This document shows, piece by piece, positions 26,299-34,992 of a stretch of DNA of 64,000 bases. The DNA lies in NCBI GenBank assembly GCA_946482545.1, contig CAMLRX010000003.1, forward strand, positions 1-64,000, in the 5' to 3' direction. The notes under the pieces were generated by a model. It searched no databases. It was not told where the DNA came from and saw only the letters and a list, made by a program, of their open reading frames with translations. Each line of letters starts with the position of its first letter. Position 1 is the stretch's first letter. A program made the position numbers and the translations under genes. Origin of the DNA: an uncultured Flavihumibacter sp. (lineage in GTDB: Bacteria > Bacteroidota > Bacteroidia > Chitinophagales > Chitinophagaceae).

Positions 26299-26802
26299 CT
26301 ATTTTGGCTTTTGCGCATACTCCGCGGGATCAAGCGCTTTCGGCGACCAGTCTCTGAAGAAATCCATCACTCTTTTCCTGTCATATCCATTACCTTCTTC
26401 CAGGTAAACAGAGTTCTGCGTATGAATGCGGTTGCCTTTTTCGTCCAATACCACAAAAACAGGGAATCCAAACCTTTGCGGAAAACCATACTTCGCGAAT
26501 TGTTTTTCGTTTTTGTTCTCCGGACTGTAATTAAGGTGATACACTACAAAATTGGCCTTCACCATGGAGTCTAGCTGAGGATCATCCGTAACGAATTTGT
26601 TGAAGCGGATGCACCACCCGCACCAGTTGCCGCCCATTTGCAGCAATACAAATTTCTTTTCTTTGGCTGCTTTGGCTACAGCCACTGCCACATCTTTTTC
26701 CGCATCAGCTTCGGGATGGTAAAGTTTTGGTGCCTGGTTCTCCTGTGCCCTCAAACCATTAGTTAAGAAGAGGAGGAGGGTTGAAAAAACAATTGCTTTC
26801 AT
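26299..26802 (-). CDS. exported thioredoxin-fold protein (WCGWC)
   Basis: A 167-aa protein with a signal peptide (ending TNGLRAQ) and a thioredoxin-like fold of the thioredoxin_7/DUF255 kind. The active site is GGNWCGWC with Cys61 and Cys64, followed by FNKFVTDDPQLDSMVKANFV, and a cis-Pro region RFGFPVFVVLDEKGNRIHTQ. It probably works as a periplasmic thiol-disulfide reductase or isomerase. An exact -7 box lies 24-31 bp upstream of its start. Confidence 0.88.
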   Translation of the reverse strand: MKAIVFSTLLLFLTNGLRAQENQAPKLYHPEADAEKDVAVAVAKAAKEKKFVLLQMGGNWCGWCIRFNKFVTDDPQLDSMVKANFVVYHLNYSPENKNEKQFAKYGFPQRFGFPVFVVLDEKGNRIHTQNSVYLEEGNGYDRKRVMDFFRDWSPKALDPAEYAQKPK

Positions 26803-26825
26803 GGTATTTTTCTTTAGGTGATACT

Positions 26826-26833
26826 CAAATATA
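26826..26833 (-). promoter_or_regulatory. -7 promoter box for the thioredoxin-fold gene
   Basis: On the minus strand this reads TATATTTG, an exact TAnnTTTG match. TTTC about 20 bp upstream is a near-match to the -33 box. The leader would be about 15 nt. Confidence 0.6.
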
Positions 26834-26930
26834 CTTGAATCATTTCACCTGATGAAAGCGCACGGTATTCCCGCACGCTGAACATGATAATGCTGGTGCA
26901 GTCTGCTTCAAAGCAAAAAACTTCATTTCC

Positions 26931-26964
26931 CCGAAAAATATAGCCGCGGCTGAAAGGCCACGGC
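26931..26964 (-). terminator. probable terminator of the T9SS cargo gene
   Basis: On the minus strand GCCGTGG pairs with CCGCGGC (7 bp with one G-U pair) around an 8-base loop and is followed by TATATTTTT. It lies 49 bp after the stop of the gene at 27013. Confidence 0.6.
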
Positions 26965-27012
26965 AATATGCTATGAGAAGGTTTTATGATTAATGATGAT
27001 TAACCCACGCCA

Positions 27013-28767
27013 TTACTGTCGGATAAACCGCAGCAGTTGACCATCACCAAGTCGGATATGGTACATGCCGGCTGGTAAATTTGCAACAGAAATTGTATTT
27101 ACTGTTTTCAGTAAAACACCTCCTGATACCATCTGTCCGTTCAAACCATAAATCTGATAGGATGTTCCGGGACTGGCATTTTCGATGGTAATGCTGTTGC
27201 CCTGAACGGGGTTCGGAGAAAGTTTTGCATTGCTTAACCCGTTGTTCCGCAATACCCGGGTATCGGCTATAGTTACCCGGCCGTCCAGGTCGTGCTGAAG
27301 TAGGCGATAATGCACGATAGCGGCGCTTCCCATGGGATCACTGAATTTATAATGGTTCACCAGGTTACTGTTGCCGGCGCCGTTTACGGTGCCTATGCGG
27401 GTGAAGTTGCGTCCATCGGTACTTTTTTCTATTGTGAAGTGACTATTTTCTGTTTCCGTTGAAGTTTCCCATTCCAGTTGTGCAATGCCATTTTGGAGGT
27501 ATGCTGTGAATTTTCGCATGGTAACAGGTAAGGCGCCACCGCTGGAAAAATTCTGGAATACACCCACCACATCGTTGTCGCCATCAGGATAGTATTCTAT
27601 ATAGCCTCCTCCCCAGTCTTCCATATATACAGCTTTATAATAAGAAATCAGGTAGCTGAAGCCTGATACTTTTCCAGGTGCCACAAATACGGAAGGGGAG
27701 TTGAACCAGCGTCCGTCGTCGATTTGTTCCTGTTGTACACCACTATTATTAAAGCGGAGAAAGGATATGGAATAATCAAGATTGCTGTCGTCGGATGGAT
27801 AACGTTTGGTGTACACCGGAATGTAATACCCTTCCTGCCCGGCAGTATTGTTCAGGAAAACACCTGAAATGTTTTGTGAAGATGGGACAGATACAGAGGC
27901 CCCGTTCGCAGTACCGTCAGCATTATAGAATCTTCTCCAGTAAGTGCCCCATGCTGTACCATAAAATAAAGCATAGGTGCCGTCTGAAAGACCAACCGGG
28001 TTTATAGGATAAAAATCTGGGCCTGAATTGTGAATGGTGAAGTGCGTATTGCCTTCTACCAGGATATTTGTTCCGCTGGAATTGTAAAGTTGTCCACGAA
28101 GCGCACCTCCGGATAAGAAATATACCACCATAAAATTACCGTTGGCGCCTGCCGCAACGCTCCCGGTGCGAACATTGGTGCCGGAGAGAACGATATCACT
28201 TCCTTCGGGCGTGCCTTCAGCAGAAATAATACGGAACGCATAAGTGCTGTTGTCAGAACGCTGGAACAAAGCAACTATTTTTCCATTGGAAAGTTTCGTT
28301 AGTGAAAAAAAGCGGGTAAGCAGGTTGCCGGGATCTGTGGAGTTTACCACGCCGCTGGAAACGAGGGTGCCATCTGGTGCCATCACAATATAGCGGGCAT
28401 TGTCATAGGTTTTGGTATCAGTAGAACTGGCGTAATAAACGATAAAAAGATTTCCGTTGTCAAGCGAGATGATATCTGCCTGGGTTTGTCCCCGGTTGGT
28501 GGTTGGCCATGTAAAATAATCTGTGAATTGTGTAGAACGGACCAGTGCGCCATTTTCATCGAGCGTAACAAGACTGCCAATCCCGGTAGAGTAGTTCCTT
28601 GTTACATAAGCCAGGTTCGTGCTGTTGGGGAAAGTGTACAATTTGCTACTGGAAATAGCAACGCTGGCACTGGTGTTGTCATGAACGAAATGCTTTGTGG
28701 TCTGGCTGAACAGCATTGAATAAAAAAAGCTAAGTGCCGCAAGCAGCAGTACGGGTTTAAGCGTCAT
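27013..28767 (-). CDS. secreted protein with T9SS type A sorting domain
   Basis: A 584-aa protein with a signal peptide (ending YSMLFSQ) and a C-terminal domain of about 75 residues beginning LSPNPVQGNSITIENA and containing GLNGQMVSGG and NLPAGMYHIRL, the pattern of type IX secretion (por) sorting domains. So it is exported to the surface or medium. Residues 25-400 look like a repetitive beta-propeller (blades with SLDNGNLFIVYYASS, TKLSNGKIVALFQRS, GLSDGTYALFYGTAWG). A fibronectin-like segment (LPVTMRKFTAYLQNGIAQLE) precedes the sorting domain. No catalytic motif is visible; binding or adhesion is possible. Monocistronic, with a terminator downstream and a long AT-rich region upstream. Confidence 0.88.
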   Translation of the reverse strand: MTLKPVLLLAALSFFYSMLFSQTTKHFVHDNTSASVAISSSKLYTFPNSTNLAYVTRNYSTGIGSLVTLDENGALVRSTQFTDYFTWPTTNRGQTQADIISLDNGNLFIVYYASSTDTKTYDNARYIVMAPDGTLVSSGVVNSTDPGNLLTRFFSLTKLSNGKIVALFQRSDNSTYAFRIISAEGTPEGSDIVLSGTNVRTGSVAAGANGNFMVVYFLSGGALRGQLYNSSGTNILVEGNTHFTIHNSGPDFYPINPVGLSDGTYALFYGTAWGTYWRRFYNADGTANGASVSVPSSQNISGVFLNNTAGQEGYYIPVYTKRYPSDDSNLDYSISFLRFNNSGVQQEQIDDGRWFNSPSVFVAPGKVSGFSYLISYYKAVYMEDWGGGYIEYYPDGDNDVVGVFQNFSSGGALPVTMRKFTAYLQNGIAQLEWETSTETENSHFTIEKSTDGRNFTRIGTVNGAGNSNLVNHYKFSDPMGSAAIVHYRLLQHDLDGRVTIADTRVLRNNGLSNAKLSPNPVQGNSITIENASPGTSYQIYGLNGQMVSGGVLLKTVNTISVANLPAGMYHIRLGDGQLLRFIRQ

Positions 28768-29296
28768 GGGGTATCAGGGATTTAAACAATAATTTTTCTA
28801 AGAATTGGAAAAAATACGGTCGCTAAATTAGTAGTTCTTTTATCCTGAATTAGATATTTATCAGAAAAAAAATGTGTAATACGTAGTAACTCTTATCAGG
28901 GATATCTTTAAACATCTATACAAGTGTGCGACATTCAAACCCTTTGTTGTAGCAGGTTTTATAGATTATACATGTGACAAATAAAAGTTTGATAATTGTC
29001 AAAAAAAGCCAACCTGATTTTGCGCATATACCCGGAGAAAGTAAGATTAATACCGGAAGTTACTTAGCGCATAATCCATGGTTTTAGACAGATAGGTTTC
29101 GGGAAAGAGGTTACCTTAATTATAATGCTATACTTTACCCGCAAGGCTTGCACCTGATCAAACGACTGTGTATTATTAACTCCTTTATATCCTTTATATA
29201 TTTTCTGCTTGGCGTATGACAGGTTTACTTCGGCAAAAAATGCGGCCTGTATTAACAACCACCAATTAAAAAAAGCAGTAAAATTTCGTTCTGTTG

Positions 29297-29310
29297 TGCA
29301 ATCGGTTACC
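29297..29310. promoter_or_regulatory. operator-like site 1 (TGCAATCGGTTACC)
   Basis: The core GCAATCGGTTAC (29298-29309) is an imperfect palindrome (8 of 12) with the central CG of LacI-family operators. It shares its first 11 bases, TGCAATCGGTT, with the site 140 bp downstream. It lies about 460 bp upstream of SusC. Confidence 0.5.
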
Positions 29311-29436
29311 TTGTTTTTACTTTGCTTTAATTGTCTTCAGTACTCATTCACAATAAATAACATTTCATTGTTCAATTAAATTATCCGCTTCACGGGCCAT
29401 TAAATCAGCATTTTCCATAAATGAACTAAAATTTTA

Positions 29437-29450
29437 TGCAATCGGTTGCT
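29437..29450. promoter_or_regulatory. operator-like site 2 (TGCAATCGGTTGCT)
   Basis: GCAATCGGTTGC (29438-29449) matches its own reverse complement at 10 of 12 positions with a central CG, the form GCAAnCGnTTGC seen in several LacI-family regulons. TATTTTCG, one mismatch to the -7 consensus, begins at its right edge, so a bound protein could block transcription of the SusC gene. Confidence 0.6.
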
Positions 29451-29760
29451 ATTTTCGTTTTTTTAACTATTTTCGTTTTCAGCAGCCAGTAAACCTGTAT
29501 GCTGAACGATTGAATTTTATTAAACAATGCTGTATGGAACGTATGAATGATTCTTCCCGCGCGCCATGTTTAACACTATCTGAACCGATAGTTCAGCGCT
29601 TTCCATTTTCCTCTTCCATTCGTCAACACAGAAATCCTCTTTTTTAACCTTATCTAATCCTGAATGAAACTTAATTATTACGTGTAAAAAAAAGTGAAAC
29701 TATGGCCAGTGTATCCACATGCCTCCATTTTCAATCATTAAAAATGTTTCAACCAAAACG

Positions 29761-32700
29761 ATGAATATGAAAAAAAATGAACCCCGTAAAAAGCGGATAC
29801 TGCTGAAGCTTTTAGGGGAAAAAACGATTGCTGTTATTTTGTTGTTTGGACTATTCCTAGGCACCGGAACAGCGGTTTTTGCGCAGAATACCATCAGGGG
29901 AAAAGTAACAAACCCCGATGGTGAGCCGGTATTTGGTGCGTCCGTAATTGTGAAAGGTACCTCTGCAGGCACTAATACGGCAGAGGACGGAAGTTTTTCC
30001 ATTACGGCTGCCAAAGGTGCAGTGCTGGTTGTTTCCAGCATAAACTACACCGCAAAGGAAGTTACAGTAGGAGATGAAACTACGATCAATATTCAACTTG
30101 CAAGATCAGAAAGTGACCTTGGGGAAGTAGTGGTGGTAGGTTATGGTACCCAAAGAAAAGAGGCCGTTACCGGTTCCGTTGCCTCGATTGGCGGCGAAAA
30201 ATTAAGAGAAGTACCGTCCCCCAACATTTCCCAATCTTTGCAGGGCCGTCTGGCCGGGGTGGATATCTCCCAAACATCCACCAGACCCGGCGCTACGATG
30301 CAGATCCGCATACGCGGAACACGCTCACTTACTGCAGACAATAACCCATTGATCGTATTGGATGGCATTCCCTTTATGGGCTCGCTTGCCGATATTAACC
30401 CCAATGATATTAAAAGCGTGGATGTGCTGAAAGATGCTTCCGCCACGGCAATCTATGGTTCACGCGGCGCCAATGGTGTTATATTGGTTACAACGAACAA
30501 GGGTAATAAGAACCAATACGCGCGCATCAACTACAGCAGTTATGTGGGCACCCAGGAAGTGTTCGCCAAATACCCGATGATGGACGGCCCCAAATTGGCC
30601 AAGTTGCGTGCGGATGCAAATAATCTCTATCAAAATGGGCCTGATGAAGCAGACGACATCAATACCGACTGGCAGGATCTTTTCTACCAAACAGGCATCG
30701 TTACAGACCACAACATCAGTCTTTCGGGTGGTACCACAACTGGTAATTACAATTTTGGCGGCGGGTATTACCTGAACCAGGGTGTGATCCCAACACAGCA
30801 ATATAAAAGGTACACGCTGAGAGGCGCACTGGACCAGGAGGTGGGCAAAAATTTTAAATTCGGGTTAACCACCAATACCAATTATAACATCAGTGAAGGC
30901 AACCAGGTGGGACTTTACAATACATTAAGTATGTCTCCGCTGGCCACTCCTTTTAATGCTGATGGAACCACAAAAAGAGGTATCCGCATGATTGCTGATA
31001 ACCAATTCGTGTACACAAAAGATGTGGTGAAAGATCTGAGAGATACCGATCAATGGCTGAATGAAACCCGTGGGTTCGCTTCTTACAACGCATTATACGG
31101 TGAAGTGAAAGCACCCTTTTTAACGGGTTTGAAATACAGGGTCAATCTGGGACTGGATTATATACAGACGAACAATGGCGCATATACAGGGCCGGGAGTT
31201 GGCGACGCGCTTAACCCCACCACCGCATCTGCCGCATCTATTGACAACAGGACCACTTACCACTGGACTTTGGAAAACCTGCTCAGTTTTGACCGTACCT
31301 TCGGCGGCAAACATACGGTGAACGCCATCGCACTGTATTCCGCAGAGCAGAATAAATACAACAGGTCAAATCTCGCTGCAAGGGATATCCCTTCCAACGC
31401 TTTCCAGTTCTATAACCTCGGTCAGGCAAACGGACAAATAACGATAGATCCCTTGCTTCAGGATTACCAGTTGTGGGGCCTGATGTCGGCTATGGGACGC
31501 GTGATGTACTCTTATGATAACCGTTACATGATCTCTGCCACACTGCGTTCTGATGGTTCCTCACGGCTCGCGCCAGGCAACAAATGGTACACTTATCCCG
31601 CCGTATCTGTGGGTTGGAACATTACCAATGAGTCGTTCATGACAAATGTTGCAGCCATCACCAATTTAAAACTGCGTGCAGGATATGGTAAAACGTCTAA
31701 CCAGGCTGTAAACCCATACGCTACACTGGGAAGACTGGACACAAGGCCCTATAACTTCGGTCCCTCCAGCTACTCCACAGGATATTATGTAACGGAATTG
31801 CCCAACCCCGACCTTGGATGGGAGTTTTCACAAACATGGAACGTCGGGCTTGACTTCTCCCTGCTGAAGAACAGGTTATCCGGTACCGTTGAATATTACG
31901 TTACCAAAACTGAAGATATTCTATTCAGACTTGGGCTTCCCCAAACATCAGGGGTAAACGGCATCACGCAGAATATCGGCACCACCGAGAATAAAGGCTT
32001 CGAATTATCCCTGAATGGTACCATCCTCGATAATGTGAATGGATGGAACTGGGAGCTGGGTGGTAACTTTTACGTAAACAACAACAAACTTACTTCACTT
32101 GCTTCCGGCCAGTTAAGGGATGAAGCCAACTGGTGGTTTGTGGGCTACAACATCAACGCGATCTTTGATTATGAAAAAACAGGCCTGTGGCAGAAAGATG
32201 ATCCATACCTGAATATACTTGAGCCGGGAGGAAACGTGGGGATGATTAAAGTGAAATACACCGGAGATTACGATGCAAACGGCGCACCTGTGCGGGCTAT
32301 AGGACCAGCGGACAGGCAGGTACTGAACGTTGACCCCGATTTCCAGGGCGGCTTTAATACCCGTGTATCTTACAAAGGGTTCGACCTTGGTATTGTGGGT
32401 ATATTCCGCAGTGGTGGTATCCTCTTCAGCACCTTACACGGCTCTAACGGTTACCTTAACCTGTTGACAGGAAGAAGGAACAATATTGATGTGGATTATT
32501 GGAGTGAGAGCAATACAGGTGCCAAATATCCAAAGCCAGGTGGCATCATCAGTGGTGATAACCCCAAGTATGGCAGTACATTGAGTTATTTTGACGGCTC
32601 CTTCCTGAAGATCAGAACCATGACACTGGGGTACGATTTCAACCAAAGCCTGCTCAGAAACGCAGGTGCCAGGTTGCGCATGTATTTCACGGCTCAGAAT

Positions 32701-32877
32701 CCGTTTGTAATGTTCTCTCCGTTCCATAAAGAGTCCGGGCTTGATCCGGAAACCAACTCTTTTGGTAACGAGAACGCCGCAGTAAACCTCAACCAAAACC
32801 TGAGGCGCATCCTTACCGTAGGGTTCAATACCCCTTCCACACGCAACTATATTCTGGGTGTTAACCTGACATTTTAA
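29761..32877 (+). CDS. SusC/RagA-type TonB-dependent outer membrane transporter (locus 2)
   Basis: A SusC-type oligosaccharide importer of about 1038 aa. After a Lys/Arg-rich start (MNMKKNEPRKKR) and a signal segment ending GTAVFAQ come the carboxypeptidase-regulatory-like domain (IRGKVTNPDGEPVFGASVIVKG begins it), the TonB-box region (SDLGEVVVVGYGTQRKEAVT), the plug (LQGRLAGVDISQTS; VLKDASATAIYGSRGANGV) and the barrel, ending in YILGVNLTF. I chose ATG 29761; an in-frame ATG at 29719 would add 14 residues that do not suit a signal peptide. It is more typical in its TonB-box region than the locus 1 SusC. SusD follows after 11 bp. Confidence 0.95.
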   Translation: MNMKKNEPRKKRILLKLLGEKTIAVILLFGLFLGTGTAVFAQNTIRGKVTNPDGEPVFGASVIVKGTSAGTNTAEDGSFSITAAKGAVLVVSSINYTAKEVTVGDETTINIQLARSESDLGEVVVVGYGTQRKEAVTGSVASIGGEKLREVPSPNISQSLQGRLAGVDISQTSTRPGATMQIRIRGTRSLTADNNPLIVLDGIPFMGSLADINPNDIKSVDVLKDASATAIYGSRGANGVILVTTNKGNKNQYARINYSSYVGTQEVFAKYPMMDGPKLAKLRADANNLYQNGPDEADDINTDWQDLFYQTGIVTDHNISLSGGTTTGNYNFGGGYYLNQGVIPTQQYKRYTLRGALDQEVGKNFKFGLTTNTNYNISEGNQVGLYNTLSMSPLATPFNADGTTKRGIRMIADNQFVYTKDVVKDLRDTDQWLNETRGFASYNALYGEVKAPFLTGLKYRVNLGLDYIQTNNGAYTGPGVGDALNPTTASAASIDNRTTYHWTLENLLSFDRTFGGKHTVNAIALYSAEQNKYNRSNLAARDIPSNAFQFYNLGQANGQITIDPLLQDYQLWGLMSAMGRVMYSYDNRYMISATLRSDGSSRLAPGNKWYTYPAVSVGWNITNESFMTNVAAITNLKLRAGYGKTSNQAVNPYATLGRLDTRPYNFGPSSYSTGYYVTELPNPDLGWEFSQTWNVGLDFSLLKNRLSGTVEYYVTKTEDILFRLGLPQTSGVNGITQNIGTTENKGFELSLNGTILDNVNGWNWELGGNFYVNNNKLTSLASGQLRDEANWWFVGYNINAIFDYEKTGLWQKDDPYLNILEPGGNVGMIKVKYTGDYDANGAPVRAIGPADRQVLNVDPDFQGGFNTRVSYKGFDLGIVGIFRSGGILFSTLHGSNGYLNLLTGRRNNIDVDYWSESNTGAKYPKPGGIISGDNPKYGSTLSYFDGSFLKIRTMTLGYDFNQSLLRNAGARLRMYFTAQNPFVMFSPFHKESGLDPETNSFGNENAAVNLNQNLRRILTVGFNTPSTRNYILGVNLTF

Positions 32878-32888
32878 ATCTTTCGATT

Positions 32889-34862
32889 ATGAAACATTTG
32901 CTGATAAAATCATCCATCATAGCTGCCACCGTTGCATTAGCCGGATGCAGTAAAATACTCGACGAGCAGCCGCGCAGTTTTTATGAACCAGGGTTCTTCA
33001 GAACAGAGAAAGGTGTTCAGGGCGGTATCACCTCGCAGTATGCCCACCTTCGTTTTATATATGGTCAGCCCTATTTTTACAATACACTGGAAACAGGCAC
33101 GGACGAATACACCTATGCGTCCAGCGCCGATGCCAACTTCCGGGATGCCGACCTGAGCGGTGTTGGAAACCTCAACTCCGCCAGCAGCAGGTCCGATGCT
33201 TTATGGGGCACAGCCTTTTCCAACATCAATACCGCCAGTGGTATTATTGAGAACGCCGCCGCGGTGGGAACCATTTCACCTGCACTGATCGCAGAAGCCA
33301 GGTTTTTCAGGGCATTCGATTACTTCCTCCTGGTGCAGACCTTCGGAGGTGTACCTTTGGACCTTGGTGCCGGCGAATTAAAATTCAATACTTCTGCCTC
33401 CAGGAAATCAGTGCGCAATACTGTTCCCGAAGTATATACCAAAGCCATTTTTCCCGACCTGCTTCAGGCCATCACTGACCTGCCGGATGTTCCGAGGGTA
33501 ACAGGTGGCGTTACAAAAACAGCGGCCCGTCTATACCTTGCCAAAGCCTATCTTACCTATGGCTGGTGGCTGCAGAATCCCAACAATATTCCAACATATC
33601 CGCAAACGGCGAGAACAGATCCTGATGGCAAAGACGCGCAATGGTATTTTCAGAACGCGTACAATGTAGCTGTTGCAGGCATAGATAATCCAGGACCCTT
33701 TGGTTTGGAAAACACCTTCTATGATCTTCACCGCGGAGGAAACGACCGCAACAAGGAAATGCTGCTGTATGCTGACCATACACAGGAAAGTGAGTTCTAC
33801 AACGGTGCCTGCCTGGCCTGTTTCGACGGAGAAGCAGGAAACGGAAGAAACTCCGCCTCCTGGATGGTGACCTGGAACTATACAGTAATCAGAAGTGCGC
33901 CCAATGCTGATGGAACAGGTGCCGGCATAAGCTCCGTTCAACGGGAAGCTGCTCAGGCGCTGGGCCGTCCGTATACCCGTATGGCTCCCACCATTGGCGC
34001 GCTCACCACTACCTTTGCAGATAAAACGCTGGACTCCCGTTATGATGGCACTTTCGCCACCGTATACAGGGGAAACTGGCCAAAAGGTGGTACGACCAAC
34101 ACCGTGCTGTATAACGCCAATGACCTGCCTGTAACACCAGGACAGCCAGTGCTGAGTTTCCTAGACGATGAAACACTTGCGCCACAAATCATTTATCCTG
34201 CAGGTGCCTCTTTCCCAGGCAAATCATCTAATGGAGTAGGGGCTGGCGTGATACCCGGTCGCCCGGATTTCGTGATCACGCCACGCGCCATCAGCCGCAT
34301 CGTATTTCCTAACCTCTGGAAACTGGGCGTTTACAGAACAGACAACGGTACCGGACTTGGGCAACCGAACGCTACAAGCACCCGTCCGTTCAAGATTGCT
34401 AAATTCTCAGAACTCTATTTTATTGCCGCTGAAGCCGCAGTGAAAGGCGCAACCACCGTTGCCGGTAAAAATGCAAGGGAACTTATCAATGTGATCCGCG
34501 CCCGCGCGGGAAAGTGGAGTTTCTCCAACAAGAACAACGCTGCTTTTGTAGCCGATAACAGCCTGGCTATGACCACTGCCACACCTGCTACCATCGACAT
34601 CAACTACATTCTCGCCGAACGTTCCCGCGAATACTTCGGTGAAGGACACCGCTGGTTCGACCTCGTTCGTACGCAAAAATGGAACGAACTGGCCGGTACG
34701 TATGAAATAGCAGCGGCCACATACGGTAGTCATACGCCGCAACTGTTTACACGCACCATTGAGCCTAAACATTACCTGCGCCCCATACCCATCGGACAAC
34801 TCGATGGCATGGACATGACGCCGGAAGAAAAACAAGCTTATCAGAATCCAGGATACCAATAA
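32889..34862 (+). CDS. SusD/RagB-type nutrient-binding lipoprotein (locus 2)
   Basis: A 657-aa SusD-family surface lipoprotein, about 100 residues longer than the locus 1 protein. Lipobox ATVALAGC; scaffold helices such as LIAEARFFRAFDYFLLVQTF with GGVPLDLG; C-terminal block YILAERSREYFGEGHRWFDL and RPIPIGQLDG, ending QAYQNPGYQ. The Cys pair around ACLACFDGEAG near residue 310 is unusual for the family and may form a disulfide. It pairs with the SusC gene upstream and is closed by a terminator. Confidence 0.94.
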   Translation: MKHLLIKSSIIAATVALAGCSKILDEQPRSFYEPGFFRTEKGVQGGITSQYAHLRFIYGQPYFYNTLETGTDEYTYASSADANFRDADLSGVGNLNSASSRSDALWGTAFSNINTASGIIENAAAVGTISPALIAEARFFRAFDYFLLVQTFGGVPLDLGAGELKFNTSASRKSVRNTVPEVYTKAIFPDLLQAITDLPDVPRVTGGVTKTAARLYLAKAYLTYGWWLQNPNNIPTYPQTARTDPDGKDAQWYFQNAYNVAVAGIDNPGPFGLENTFYDLHRGGNDRNKEMLLYADHTQESEFYNGACLACFDGEAGNGRNSASWMVTWNYTVIRSAPNADGTGAGISSVQREAAQALGRPYTRMAPTIGALTTTFADKTLDSRYDGTFATVYRGNWPKGGTTNTVLYNANDLPVTPGQPVLSFLDDETLAPQIIYPAGASFPGKSSNGVGAGVIPGRPDFVITPRAISRIVFPNLWKLGVYRTDNGTGLGQPNATSTRPFKIAKFSELYFIAAEAAVKGATTVAGKNARELINVIRARAGKWSFSNKNNAAFVADNSLAMTTATPATIDINYILAERSREYFGEGHRWFDLVRTQKWNELAGTYEIAAATYGSHTPQLFTRTIEPKHYLRPIPIGQLDGMDMTPEEKQAYQNPGYQ

Positions 34863-34889
34863 GCCTACATTCATACGCAAGCAACACAA

Positions 34890-34920
34890 GGGGCCACCAT
34901 TTTGGTGGTCCTTTGTTGTT
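34890..34920 (+). terminator. intrinsic terminator after locus 2 SusD
   Basis: GGGCCACCA pairs with TGGTGGTCC (stem of 9-10 bp with G-U pairs, three-base loop), followed by TTTGTTGTTT. It lies 28 bp after the SusD stop, the same spacing as the locus 1 terminator, so the lyase downstream needs read-through or its own promoter. Confidence 0.75.
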
Positions 34921-34992
34921 TATAACGGACAGGATTGTACAGGACAACCATCCGCCATAAAAATCTTTACTTCATGTACAACGATTGCCAAT

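Larger units (their letters stand above)
28768..29760. other. long AT-rich intergenic region upstream of locus 2
   Basis: Almost 1 kb without a convincing gene, divergent between the T9SS protein and the second SusC. It holds two operator-like sites (29297-29310 and 29437-29450) and AT-rich sequence that may hold promoters for both sides. A TAATTTAG box, one mismatch to the -7 consensus, lies upstream of the T9SS gene on the minus strand. A minus-strand frame at 29064-29258 looks like chance. Confidence 0.55.

Noticed and set aside
29064..29258. 64-aa frame in the AT-rich region before locus 2
   Set aside because: Weak composition, no start context, and the region looks regulatory.
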